DNA from: Cyclaneusma minus
Taxonomy: Eukaryota; Ascomycota; Leotiomycetes; Marthamycetales; Marthamycetaceae
DNA length: 64,000 nucleotides
NCBI GenBank assembly: GCA_037179335.1
Contig: JAKZHN010000008.1
Span: forward strand, 496,001-560,000
Reading direction: 5' to 3'
Shown here: positions 46,295 through 57,250 of the stretch, piece after piece
How the letters are laid out: every line of letters begins with the position of its first letter
Numbering within the stretch: position 1 is the first letter of the stretch
The notes under the pieces: model-generated
What the model saw: the letters and a program-made list of their open reading frames with translations, nothing else
Told to the model about the DNA's origin: nothing
Databases searched by the model: none
Program-made: the position numbers and the translations under genes

Positions 46295-47994
46295 GGTGAT
46301 GAAAAGAGCTTGGGAAAATGATCTCAGATATGATATGCTCTTGAAAGGTAGAAGTCTCCTGAAGTTCTGTAATTTTGAAAACTAAACTTGACGGGTTCCC
46401 CACATATATAGTTCTTGATAGGGACCTGGGATAGAGATTGTAGAACGGACTTACGGCTCATCGTGAACAGATGGTTCCGGGCAACGCCGTCTGGAAGATG
46501 CAACAAGCTGATTTGGACATGAGGCTTTCCGATACTCCTCCAGCCAAGAGCGCTTTTTCCTGAGATCCCCAGCTGAATGGCGGCGACAAGGCCCCGAAGA
46601 GGAGTGGGCTTGATCTCAGCCTGCGAATAACCTCAGCAAGCGAAGCGGAGGTTCAAGGATGTCGTTGACAGCGGCTTAGCCATGTGGATAGCAAACAGCT
46701 GAGAGCATTCTTAACCTGCAATGTTGCGATGTTTCTATCCAGGAGCAAGCAGGTAATTGATCCTTGGAAGCTCAAGTGGTGGTGTCCCGGGTCGAATTGT
46801 AAATGGCCTCGTCGATATTCTCGGGCGATTTTGCGGCAAAAGCAAAGAAAGACGTTTGGTGGCTGGCATGCTGAAAGCTCAGAGTAGCCATCACCAATTC
46901 CTCTCCCATATTCGATGTCGGCACATAAGTGGTCGTTGGTTTGCTTCGAGTGAGCCGAGTCGATGGGATTGGTCTTACTTGACCTTCCTATTTTGGCTTT
47001 CACGTGCTGTTCTTGGCATCATAACCATCGGTACGGATGTTTTGCAAAGACATGGATCCTGGAGGGATAGAATCATCAGGGTAAGAATCTCTCTCTTTGC
47101 GTAACAGCGCCGCCGTTGCCAGCCACTTTATGTATAAGTCACGCCATATGGCTTCCTTCAGGTAAGCCATCGCAAGTTGGCACCCAAACGACCCCACGTT
47201 ATTTCAGCTCCGTGAGCAACGGCCACGGAGAGATGTTCCTTTTCGGTTCATTCCACATGTCGTGGCTTGAAGCTGGGGAGAGCCTCATCGATGCACGGTT
47301 CGTAAATAACGGTGAAGATTGGCTGAACACCAGGGATGCATGTAATTGGACTTGTTAAAAACAGGGTTACAAGATCTCTATGGTCTAGATGCTGTCAGTG
47401 TCTGCGTCTGTGCGACAATGACTGATAGCATTATGCAGTTTCTACACAATGCGGCTGGTGTAAGATCGGACGAAGTACATGTGGTTGTTTGATAGAAGGT
47501 TCGAGCTTACGCTTTGCGTGCTGGATGGTTTGACTTCGTTCTTTCAGCTCTTATACAGAGAGTACTTCGCGCGCTAGCGTAAGCTTCGTTGTCGTTGTCG
47601 AATTCACAGTCACCTTATTCAATGATATCTCTGCCACAAGTTTTCTCCTATGTTGATGGCAGACGCAAAAACTACCTCTATATTCTCTTCCAAGTTGTAC
47701 CATCACCTCACTGGTTTGCTTTCTGCCTCAGAATCTTCGCCTTTTGATCATTAGTGTCGTTACAGCATAACTTGCTTCAACTTTCCATTTGACCTTGATC
47801 CATTGAATGGCTGGTTTCATTAAGCAAGGTTCTTGTTCCTAAAGTCCCAATAGTTTTCCGGGCTTGATTTGCCATCCTGGAAGTACTTCAAATAGAGGAT
47901 GAGATAGAAGGCAACAAGGAGTTTGAATGCATGTTTGTGCCTGGTCACAAATTGATTAACCAGGCAACCCATTTGATTTGTAACATACCAGCCC
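46295..47994. other. 1.7-kb intergenic region
   Basis: No supported gene. Frames at 46653-47003 (-) and 46757-47104 (+) overlap each other and have no family features. Confidence 0.45.
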
Positions 47995-49654
47995 TTACCC
48001 AGTCAGAGAAGTTGACTTATAGCCTTCCTTCGACTTCACAATATCCTCCAGAACCCCCTGAACGATAGCCGCATCCCTGCCTAAATCAACCATCCACCCC
48101 GCAACAGCAACCCTAACAGCTGGCCTGCCCTCCCACTGCGTCGGGCTCACATACATCCTTCTACTCTCATTAATCCTCTTCACCAACTCTTTGTTAACAT
48201 TCTCATCCTTCGCCCGAAATAACACAATAATTCCGATTCTCGTCAAGTCTTCTTCTGTCCTATAGCTGCCTGCATGAGGCAACAGCTCATAGTCTGGACT
48301 TTGAAGCACGTAAGCGGCGATGCGTCTTGCGAGCCGTATTTGACATGCAAACATGTCTTGGAGGCCGGAAAAGCCGAGAGAGAGGAGAACGGCGTAGACG
48401 GGAAGGGCGCGGAAACGGCGGGAGTTTTCGAGACCGATGTTCAGGGGTAAGGGGATCCCGTCGGAGGAGGCGGAGGATAGGTAGGCGGCGTTGGGGTTGC
48501 GGAAGACAGATGTCAGGGTTGGGAGGGACTGGGTGAAGAAGAATCCGCAATCGTAGGGCTGCGAGGTTGTTAAGAACTGAGATGACTTGGGAGTAGGATG
48601 TGGAAATCGGGGAAAATGTCGAGCAAAGAGAGAGAGGACTTACAACATTGAGACACTTATGCGCATCCCCCGTAATAGAATCCGCCAATTCCAACCCCTC
48701 ACCCCCCCTTCTAACCACCTCAAACTCAGGCGTATCCGGCAGGCTCCTCACAAACAGCCCAAAAGCCGCATCAACATGCAACCAAGCCCCATACTGATCA
48801 CACAACCGCCTAATCTCTTTCACCTCTTTCAAACCCCCTGTCGCATACCGTCCCGTATTCACCTCTCCCGCCGAAAGCACTACAACACTCGCCACTCCAT
48901 CTCTACACAAACACATTTCCAACTTCGCCAAATCAACTCGCCACGGCTCGTCTGCACGTCCAATGTCTTTCACAGAACTGCGTCCTAGACCGACTACGCT
49001 GGCTGCTTTGTACAAGCTACTGTGGCCCATTGATGTCAAGACTTGGATCTCGCTCACCCCTGCCTTTGCACAGGCGCCTAAAAATCCTAGCTCCGCCACA
49101 CTATCACTTTCCAGGTTTTCCTCGCTCTCCGCAAGTCCCAATTTTCCATTCTTCTCCTTTCGCTTGCGCTGCAGTCTTTCCCCCACCACAAAGTCCCTTC
49201 CACACGCCAACCCCAAAACATTCGACCCCGTCGCACCCGTCGTAAACGTCCTCCCCCTCCACTCCTTCCCTCCCAGAACCTTATCACCCCACAATCCCAC
49301 CGCCTCACCCAGCATCTTCAGCGCCCGATCCTCCACAGTCGTACAAATCGTCTGGTCGGGCAAATGGACTTGAACATTTTGATCATAGTCGCTGACTAGA
49401 TGATCGGCGGCGAGGGCGACGGGAAGGACGCCGCCGGTTACGAATCCGTAGTAGGTCGAGGATGTGGATTGGCTGTTTAGTGCAGGGAGGATGGAGGTGT
49501 GGAGATGGGTGAGGGTTGGGGTGTCGCCGAGACCGGTGGTGGGGAGGGAGGAGGGGAGGGAGGCGAGGGCGGTGGCGAGGGCGGTGGGGGTGGGGAGGGT
49601 TGGGATGGGGGTGGGGTCTTGGTTGTGGTTTTGGGTTGGGGGGTGAGGAAACAT
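47995..49654 (-). CDS. Group II PLP-dependent decarboxylase (aromatic amino acid/glutamate type)
   Basis: PLP enzyme of the family that holds DOPA/tryptophan, glutamate and related decarboxylases. Exons 49654-48644 and 48558-47995 give 524 aa; the 85-nt intron lies right after the PLP-lysine motif. Lys333 in TGDAHKCLNV, followed across the splice by PYDCGFFF, matches the cofactor-binding site of the family. AWLHVDAAFG holds the aspartate that contacts the pyridine nitrogen. The N-terminus is Pro/Thr-rich; I start at MFPHPPTQN, but the frame stays open upstream to 49783. C-terminal motifs (LPVYAVLLSLGF, RIGIIVLFR) are intact. Whether the substrate is an aromatic or another amino acid, or the enzyme acts as an aldehyde synthase, cannot be decided here. 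Confidence 0.88.
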
Positions 49655-50759
49655 TTGTGAAACTGATAGTAGCGCAAGCTTTTGGGTACGCTTGTTGTGA
49701 GATTCGGTATTGATGATGGCGGCCCGCAGATTTAGAGAATGATGGTGGGATGATGGATAGATGACGATTGAATTGTCGATCAAATTTTTCGATTGACGAG
49801 GATGGAGATAGTCTCAAGCCAGACGGGTCAGGAGAACACTGTATACGCTCGATGTACGATTGGTAGACCAAAAGTACGAATCAAGTGACTCACAACCTAT
49901 TTGCTGAAAAGCGCGCCCGTATCTCCACCCCAGTACTTCTTCCGGAGTACCGTTCCAGTCCAAGCCTTCAAGGTGAGTTCCGGCTATCTCGGCTAATTCG
50001 GCGGACGGCGAGCAGACTCAGCAGAGGCAGAAATAGAGTCTTTTGGGGGCGGAAAGCGACGGAGCTGACGAAATATGTCGCGATTGGGAATACCCTCGTC
50101 TTTTCTGCATGCGGGAAAGGCTGGGATGCTTATGTAAGCATCTCGCCAAACGACTTGGTCATTTTCAGTCGTTTTCAGTCGTTTTCAGTCGTTTAGGGAA
50201 GCAGCTTCCAGAATTTGAGAAGAGACTAGATGCGACTTGGTAGTGAATTCGAACATAGGGTGCAGAACTAGCCATTCAATTTCAAAATTTCGTCCTTGGA
50301 ACCTTAGACCTCACAAGTAAGCTGGAGTGCTCTAAAGTCCCAACTCCTGAGATATTTTGCTAATCAAGTGTGTTTATAAAACCGGTTTGGCTCCTCGACA
50401 TGAGATGGTGTTAGCCTTATATTTCCACTTGGGATGGTAAGTAGTTGCTTCGCACGCACTGTCTTTGAATAGAAAGTGAAAATGGCCAAGCTCTATGTAT
50501 ATTGACAACACCCCCAGATAAAGATACCAAGCCATACGTCGAAAAACTAGGCGGTTGAGTGGAAAATGAAGGTTAGAAAGGAGAAGTATCTAAATCAGCT
50601 GTGATAGATGTTGAAATGGGCAAGGCTGGTTGTCATGTAACTTACTAGGTAACTTTTGAAAAGCACAAGACCAAGTCTTATCATGTGCATTATGTGGACA
50701 CCCACATCCTTCACGTATGTGCCTGTCGAGGTCCCGCCCCGATGTATTTACATGTAGAC
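49655..50759. other. Intergenic with a 10-bp tandem repeat
   Basis: TTTTCAGTCG is repeated three times exactly at 50162-50191. One TACATGTA palindrome is at 50749-50756, four bases before the stop codon of the next gene. No gene seen. Confidence 0.5.
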
Positions 50760-52221
50760 TCAGCGCGCGGCTGAGGCACGATTGCGAGCGCTACGCCGAT
50801 GCCCGTCCTCGTTTGTGAACCGTGGGTTGGCTACCGGAATATCAAGTCCAACAGTCATCCTCACGTTCCGTGGCTTTGTCTTCCGCTGGGGGGCGTCTCT
50901 TTCGGCCTGCTTCTGTCTCTTCGTGGCCGCCTGGCCATCATCATCCTCTTGGCGTCTCCTTTTCCTGCCCTTTCTGGCTGGCTTGGCTGGAGTCACCTGA
51001 GGCTGGTTCTCGGGCATCTGGCTCAAAGCCCATTGTACCCGGAGAAGCTGGCGAGATTCACGAGACTTCGCATGTCGGTACGGCTCTGTGTTGTATAAGA
51101 ATTCGTTGATGAGCGTGTACCGTGATGGTTTACGCGGAAGGCATCGCATTGAATTCCAGTACTCGGGTTCTTCGTGGAAATCCGTAGTGAGCAAGACCTC
51201 TTCTGTCTCGCCATCCTTCAACACACCAGACTCCACAAGCTTCTCCCATGCGGCGTCGCGTCGAGCTTGATGCATTGTCCCGAGTGCGGTGCGCTTGTCG
51301 AGCCACCAGTACTCGAAGTCGAGGTACTCTATCCACGTCACCCGCTCGTCTTGAAGCCGAGGGTCTTCGAGCAATTGGAAGGCCTCGCTGAAACCGTGAT
51401 CGCGCAGGCGGCGTTGTACAGCTTGGGCGTATTCGTCGAAGGTCCCGTCGCGGACCTCTCTGAAACGGTCCCGGTCTCGCAGCCAACTTTTTTCGCTTCT
51501 CATGTCGCCGACCTGCGGCTCATATATCAGTCCACCGAACCCTTCAAGCAGCATCTTCTCTAGGAAATCTGCGAGGCTTAAGTCTTCCGCAAGCCCGCGG
51601 TTGATGAGCTGCCATCTTCGGAACTCCCTCCAGCGCGCCAATGGGAGCGAAAAGGGTCCCAACTCAGCGACAGAATCTTCAGGACTCCAGTCATTCGCCA
51701 CGAAGTCCTCCAGCCACGGTCTCATTGCCTCGATATACTCTTTGGGATTCTTGCAAATGCTGTCGAAAGTCTCCAGAACAAACGGCGGCCGTCCCCCGTG
51801 GTTCACGAGCTCGTGGTAACACTGGATCTCGTGCTCCTTGGCGTCATCGAATTCCATGTGAAATTCTGCTTCTTCATCCGCCAGTCTTGGCGACAGAGAC
51901 TCCCTTGCTCGACGCGCATTTTCGAGGTTATCGAGCTTTGCGAAAAGCTGATCGACATCGAGATCTGGGGGTGCTCTAGCATGTGCTTGTGAGCGAAGGG
52001 AACTGTATATACTTTTAGCAACGGACGGCACGCATTGGAACGTGGCATCCGTACTCCATTCTCTGCAGAAGCTCTGTCACTTGGGCCTCGGGTGCTTCAT
52101 CCCAGTCGCTCACATCTGAGACGTCGAAAGCGCCATTAACATCCCGGATAGTTGTTAGCCATTGAACCACGGCTGCATCGTCCAAGGCTAGAAGCTGCGC
52201 GACTGTATATTGTGAAGCCAT
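50760..52221 (-). CDS. Fungal orphan protein, 469 aa, acidic with basic C-terminus
   Basis: Two exons, 52221-52055 and 52002-50760, joined in phase 2 by a 52-nt intron (donor GTACGG, acceptor TACAG). I do not recognise the family. The N-terminal 55 residues (MASQYTVAQLLALDD...) are small, hydrophobic/acidic and probably helical. The middle is rich in Glu, Asp, Arg and Trp (DFLEKMLLEGFGG, WIEYLDFEYWWLDK), without membrane spans. The C-terminus holds Lys/Arg clusters (RKGRKRRRQEDDDG and KRQKQ) that look like a bipartite nuclear localisation signal. It lies 544 bp from, and codirectional with, the FHA-kinase locus. Its promoter and first codons have a decayed copy at about 56360-56465, so the two loci were duplicated together. 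Confidence 0.75.
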
Positions 52222-52765
52222 TGTGTGTGTTCAATTCGATGCGTGTGGTGGCATACGATACAAGAGCAGTGCAATTGGCGTCGTACACGGGAGTCTGAGG
52301 GAAACGAGGCACGGGGGAAGTTCCTGTTATTTATGTTGTTGCAATCGAAGCCGAGTAGCCGCTGGCCCTGAGAGCTGCAGCGCCAGGCGGTCAAAGCGTT
52401 TGCCACGGAATTCAATGGAAAAATTGGGGAGGCGGGGAACATTTTGGAGCCGATTATGTGTAACCCTCCCTATGTTGCTTGGATTTATATGCTTGGAAGA
52501 TAAGTGATAACATGGAAGTAAAGACGGCGAAGGGGTGTTTTAATCTTTCAGCCAAGTCTTCTCTATTGATAAAAGTAAAACACTGTAATTCATTTTGCTA
52601 TATCGTGTTCGGCTTTGTGTGCGTTCTTGCCCCCAACCAAGCATCGACTCGCGCCAGCTCCGAAAATGTTTCCAGCTGCATATGATCCGCTTTGTAGAAT
52701 CAACTTGAAGTCTCTCTACAAGTTCAAAAAGATTAGCTTGAATGATACGCATACATGGTGACAAC
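52222..52765. other. Promoter of the orphan gene
   Basis: 544 bp between codirectional genes. The first ~100 bp (52222-52320) is similar to 56395-56490, including a shared GATACAAGAGC(A/T)GTGCAA string. Confidence 0.6.
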
Positions 52766-54874
52766 CTAATCTACTTGCCTTGGTCTCTTTTGTGGCACTA
52801 CGGCCTCCCGCCTGTGCGATGCCGCCGCTGCCGCTGTACTGTTCCTGCTCCTGCTCTGATTGTGTATTGAGGATGGTCGCGCAGACTCGCCCACTCGGAC
52901 GGCATGCCGGGGAGAAGTCACCGTGCGGTAGCTGGATTCCGTGTCTTCAGAAAATTGAGAATCGCCTCCGAGATCGGACTTGCAGAAGAGACTGTCAGTG
53001 GGATTCACGACCCTGTCGAGCACCACCGACGCCGTCGCGGGTAGAGAACGACTCGGAGAATCCGACCTCTCGAATGATCGCGGGGATTCGACTCCGGCGC
53101 CCGAATCGCTAGACGATATGGTGGTGCTTGCGCCGGCTGTCGTATTGCTCTGCGTGGCTGGTTCATTGTCACGGGAGTAAATGTAATGGCGAACCGTCTC
53201 TGCTCCGGTGTCTTCCTCAGTCGACTGCTCTGTGTCGGCCTCATCTTTTCGACTTTCTGTCTTATCCCCCCAACCCTCGATCGCTCGCCAGGTTCTGTGG
53301 CTCCCAGACAATTTTAAAGACCTGTTACAACATTCTTGAGCCTTTCCGCGCCCCTTTGGATCGACAACCAACATCTTTTCTAACAAAAGGGTCGCTAATG
53401 CTTCGCCGCTTTTTCTGGAATACTCCTCAACATGACGGCGTATTGCTTGGCACAATAGCACGCCATGCGCGGGCATGGGATGACCACAAAGAAGCTTGGC
53501 CAGCACCGCACCCAGGGCCCAAACGTTCACAGCATTGGTGTATGGTCGACGTGCTACATGTAGGCCTTCGCGAAATTCAGGGGCCTGAAATAGAGGAGTA
53601 CCGGCAAAAGTGTTAAGCTGGGACCCTGCCTTGGCGCAACCCAAATCAGCCAGTTTCACCGTAATTGTGTCGGAGTCGTGGTGAGCGACGAGGATGTTGC
53701 CGTCGCTAATATCGCGATGGGCGATCTGGCACTCATCATGGAGATAGGCCAGGGCCGACGTCATCTGCTGTGTAATGAGAACGCATAGGTGTCCAGAGAA
53801 AAGCTTTCCGTTTTGGAGAAGGTCTTTAAGCGATCCGCCACGAATATATTCTAGACGTAACGAAGGCAAAGGCGTCGTGTCATAGCTGAGGAATGCAACG
53901 ATATGTGGCTTTATTTGGTCAGCGTCCAGAACATGCGTGGAAAGAGTGAAGGCGAATTGAAAGTGGGACCTTACATGAATGGCTTTTCTCATCATGTCTG
54001 CTTCATGCGCCCATGCCTCAATCTGATGTTCATCCAGAGTCCGCCCCAGGGGCTGCTTGAGAGCACATATCTTCCCTGTACTAGCGTTCTACTCACGATT
54101 GACGGTGCCAAAGGTCCCCCAGCCGAGCTGCTTCGTTACAAGGAGAATGTGAGCTTCTCTGCTGGGCGTCTGCGCCACACTTGACTGGCCTGTCGATGCG
54201 CGGCCCTGGAGAGCAATGTTCTTTAAATCCTCATCGAGCCGATCCGCGCCGGCACCGGCGCGGAACTTGCGAATCTTGTCTTGGACAGCTTCGGAGTTTC
54301 GATCAAACTCATTGACGACGATGAGGAACTGGAGCTGCTCACTGACTTTGATGATAGTGCGATGTGGACTTGGCAGAATCTCCCTGTCTTCGCCCCCAAC
54401 AATCCATTCGACGTCCCTCCGTGGTTCTGTCGAGCCTTCACACTCGCGACCTTTCTCATCATAGTAGATCACGGAAGTTCCTTTCGGAGATCCAAGGTCC
54501 TTCACGATGAACTTGTAGTCGTCGTTGAAAGTGAGAGAGAAATGAAAAGGAGAGACGCGTTGTGTGCGAAGTCGTATATCTGCATTGACATGTCGGCCAA
54601 ACACAAGGCCCAGAGGTCCCTTGGGGATATGCTCAAGTGATATTGCGATGCCTCCTTCTCTGGGCACTTCCACTGCTGCATCCGTTATCGACTCCGGAGC
54701 TTCCGAGTCCTGACTGCAAAAGGACTGGCAATCCGGAGAGGCTGGTAGAGTGCGAATTGGAATATAACCAGGGTTGTTCTCGATGGCTCGCTTTGCTTCC
54801 TTGAAACCTTCGGTGTTTGCGGCTGGGCATAGAAATGCAATAACGTCCTTCATGTTATCGAGCCTTTCTGCCAT
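52766..54874 (-). pseudogene. FHA-domain protein kinase gene interrupted by an in-frame TAG
   Basis: The frame opens at ATG 54874. FHA domain at about 75-140: FGR (92-94), Ser108 and His111 in RVSPFHF, and LGSPKGTSV replacing the usual GSTNGT. The kinase starts with LGWGTFGTV (250-258). Codon 262 is TAG (54091-54089), but the same frame continues with NASTGKICALKQ, the expected beta-2/beta-3 text with the invariant lysine. A 66-nt stop-free intron (53974-53909) then splices IH to PHIVAFL. The catalytic loop AHRDISDGNIL is intact, DFG is DLG, and the DxWxxG motif is NVWALG. The C-tail is Ser/Arg-rich. With the stop read through, the product would be about 680 aa. The 21-nt segment 54096-54076 has GTGAGT and ACAG ends but is too short for a normal intron and would delete needed residues. 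It is therefore a pseudogene, a readthrough gene, or an FHA-only gene of 261 aa. Confidence 0.75.
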
Positions 54875-56359
54875 GGTGAGTAGCCGATGACTAGGCTTTG
54901 TGATCGTAAAAACAGTAAAGAGACCAACTTTGATGACAAGAAACGGCGAGGCGAGGGCGGGGAGATATCAGTTTTTATCGCAGTGCCCTGCTCCGGCTTC
55001 TCCAACGCGTGTCGTGGCTGTTGATGATAACTAACAGCTGCTGCCTATTGGCTGCGGCCTACATGTAGTGGCGCAATCTGAACTCCAAGCCCTGCTACTA
55101 GAGATATCTCATTGCAACGGGTCGTCGCTGTCCAATCATTCCACGGAAGAATTCTTTCCATCGCAAGCTCACTGGCTCTGGGATCACCGTTGTGGCCACT
55201 CGGTGAGCTGGGGCGGGAGAGGCAGTATGGCGATCATAGCGGATAGAGGTCACCGAGCACTCCTGACCACGTATGATGATACACTTTTCTCGCCCAAGTG
55301 TTTGCCTAACTTCGCCTTGGGCTTGCAGCGAATCATATCGGCTCTATTTGCGCGTTAGCATTCTTGGTCCAGGGATTGTGCGTCTTTGCTGGTCTCTAAC
55401 TGGCTTGCAATCACTAACCGCGCGCCCTGCAAGTGCATTAATGCGAGCCCGTTTTATCCGCCTACATACAAGTGTTCTGACTTGTCCCCGCGATGTAGAC
55501 CCACTTCACAGCCCCACATCCACAATAACGTACGTAGCAGGGCACCCGGAATCAGGTATCTGTGTAGGGTCCTCGGTATTCGGGCTTGCTGGCACCGAGT
55601 CAACCTTACAAGGCCTGGGCTAGTTCGCTCAAACCACAATGGTTAGGACAGTACTTACTACCTTATCATTTCGTAAATATCTCCAATTCTCTATATGTCT
55701 GCGCCATTTGATAAATACGCTATAAGAAAAGCTTTCAAAAAATTAGTCAATCTTTAGAAACCATATGACGTGAAAGCGTGGATCGAGAAATTCGAATCTA
55801 TGAGGATGGTAGGTCGTCAAAGAGGAGTTGGGGTGGTGATAGGTCGGGTCGGGTCAAGGGTATGGCCCGACCCGACCCGCCACCCGCTCTCCCACGGGTT
55901 GTGATTGATTGCTTCCGATCTTTAGATTCAGGTCTGATGCCTGAGGAAGGAAGTGGGATTTGGTTATTGGTTTGCTGTGCCTCCCGCCTTTTTTTTCCCT
56001 GGGGTCAAAATGAAAGCCTGAAAAGTTAGGTTAGCTATTCACGTGACCCGCAACACTTTGTGCACCTGCATAATATATGCATAATTGCATAACTTTCTGG
56101 CCCCGACCCCCCCCACCCCCACCCCAACCCCTTTTAAATCCGCCTATTTCTATTACATATAGCATCAAATGCTTCAATGCACAACTGTATAAAACAGCCA
56201 AGAAATCGACCTCCGTGCGACGAAGCGCGCGGAGGAGCGTGGGGTCGATTTAGGACCGTCGATTGGAAGCTGCGTGCTTGCCCTTGGCAAGCCCGACTAT
56301 GACCTATGGACTAGGGGCTCTAGGCCGCACACGGTCGGCCAGTCACGTGGGATGTAACT
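54875..56359. other. Intergenic with a GC-rich hairpin and homopolymer tracts
   Basis: No gene seen. TACATGTA is at 55060-55067, within CTACATGTAG. A perfect 12-bp inverted repeat, GGTCGGGTCGGG with CCCGACCCGACC, is at 55842-55877. C-rich runs occur at about 56103-56130. Confidence 0.5.
55842..55877. repeat. 12-bp perfect inverted repeat (GGTCGGGTCGGG)
   Basis: Arms at 55842-55853 and 55866-55877 with a 12-nt loop. The 5-bp unit GGGTC is repeated inside each arm. No adjacent gene end makes it an obvious terminator. Confidence 0.6.
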
Positions 56360-56394
56360 TGTAAGAGCTCGGCGACTGAATATTGTGGAGCGAT
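56360..56394 (-). pseudogene. Relic of the 5' end and promoter of the orphan gene
   Basis: Minus-strand codons from 56394 read IAPQYSVAELL against MASQYTVAQLL at the start of the 469-aa gene; the start codon has become ATC. The similarity continues upstream through about 56395-56490 into the promoter of the intact copy, and it stops after about 12 codons. Noncoding and coding similarity together make chance unlikely. Confidence 0.6.
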
Positions 56395-56490
56395 TGTGTG
56401 CGTTGCAATGTGGTGAGATAAGATACAAGAGCTGTGCAACCAGCGTACATAAGAGTCGGAGGAGAATAAGGCTTCGGGGAGGGATACGAG

Positions 56491-57250
56491 TAGGGATTCG
56501 AGGAGGGATTCGGGAAGGCAAGCGTTGCCGGTAGGCAGGCCATGTTCGGGCCACGGAGATCGGGTCTGGAGCCCTTCAGGGACTTTTAGGCTGGCGCATT
56601 CGTAGAAGAAGGAGATTCGAGCGTATGAGCCCTGAGCAGGGACTTGTAGGGCTGCCTATGGCAGGAGGGACAGGATTCAGGGTCGGTTGAGCTCGTCGGG
56701 CTCAGGCTCTTCGGGCCACCACATCATCGGTTTCTACTCAATTGAGGTCAGCAAATCGAGGACACCTACCGGCCGGCTACCGGGGTTGAAGAATCACAGT
56801 GTCTTAGGGCGCAGAGCCAGAGAGTAGGTCGCCAGGGTAGGGGTAGTGATTCTTAAGGAGGTTAAGGGTCGGGAGCTCGCAGGAGCTCATGATGGAGGCT
56901 GGGTGGTCCGTGCGGAGCACCACTGTTACACGAGAATGCGGAAGTGTGAATGCCTTCGTTTTTTCACTCTGTCATCTGGATTGCAGCCGAGGTTGACAGG
57001 TAGTGCTTATATAAGCTTTAGCCTACCAGTATTCTAACTTTAGAACATTTGACCAGAATAAAAAATCAGGGACACAACCCAACCGATTATGATTTCTGCA
57101 CTCCAAGTTTCTTATAATCATGTTTAAACTTTTTTGAGTAATTTCCCAGTAATAATACTTATTATACCGCAATCTTTCGGTTTCCCAAAGTCTAGATTCA
57201 AAGGGCTAGCTCTAATCTCTCACTATTAAAAAGCCTTAAAATAAATAAAG
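56491..57250. other. Spacer between the two relics
   Basis: No further similarity to the intact module noticed by eye and no gene. The sequence from 57000 onward becomes AT-rich before the FHA-kinase relic. Confidence 0.4.

Noticed and set aside
54076..54096. A 21-nt intron in the FHA-kinase gene as the normal gene model
   Set aside because: Shorter than ordinary fungal introns, and its removal would delete residues between the glycine loop and the invariant lysine. Kept only as an alternative under findings.
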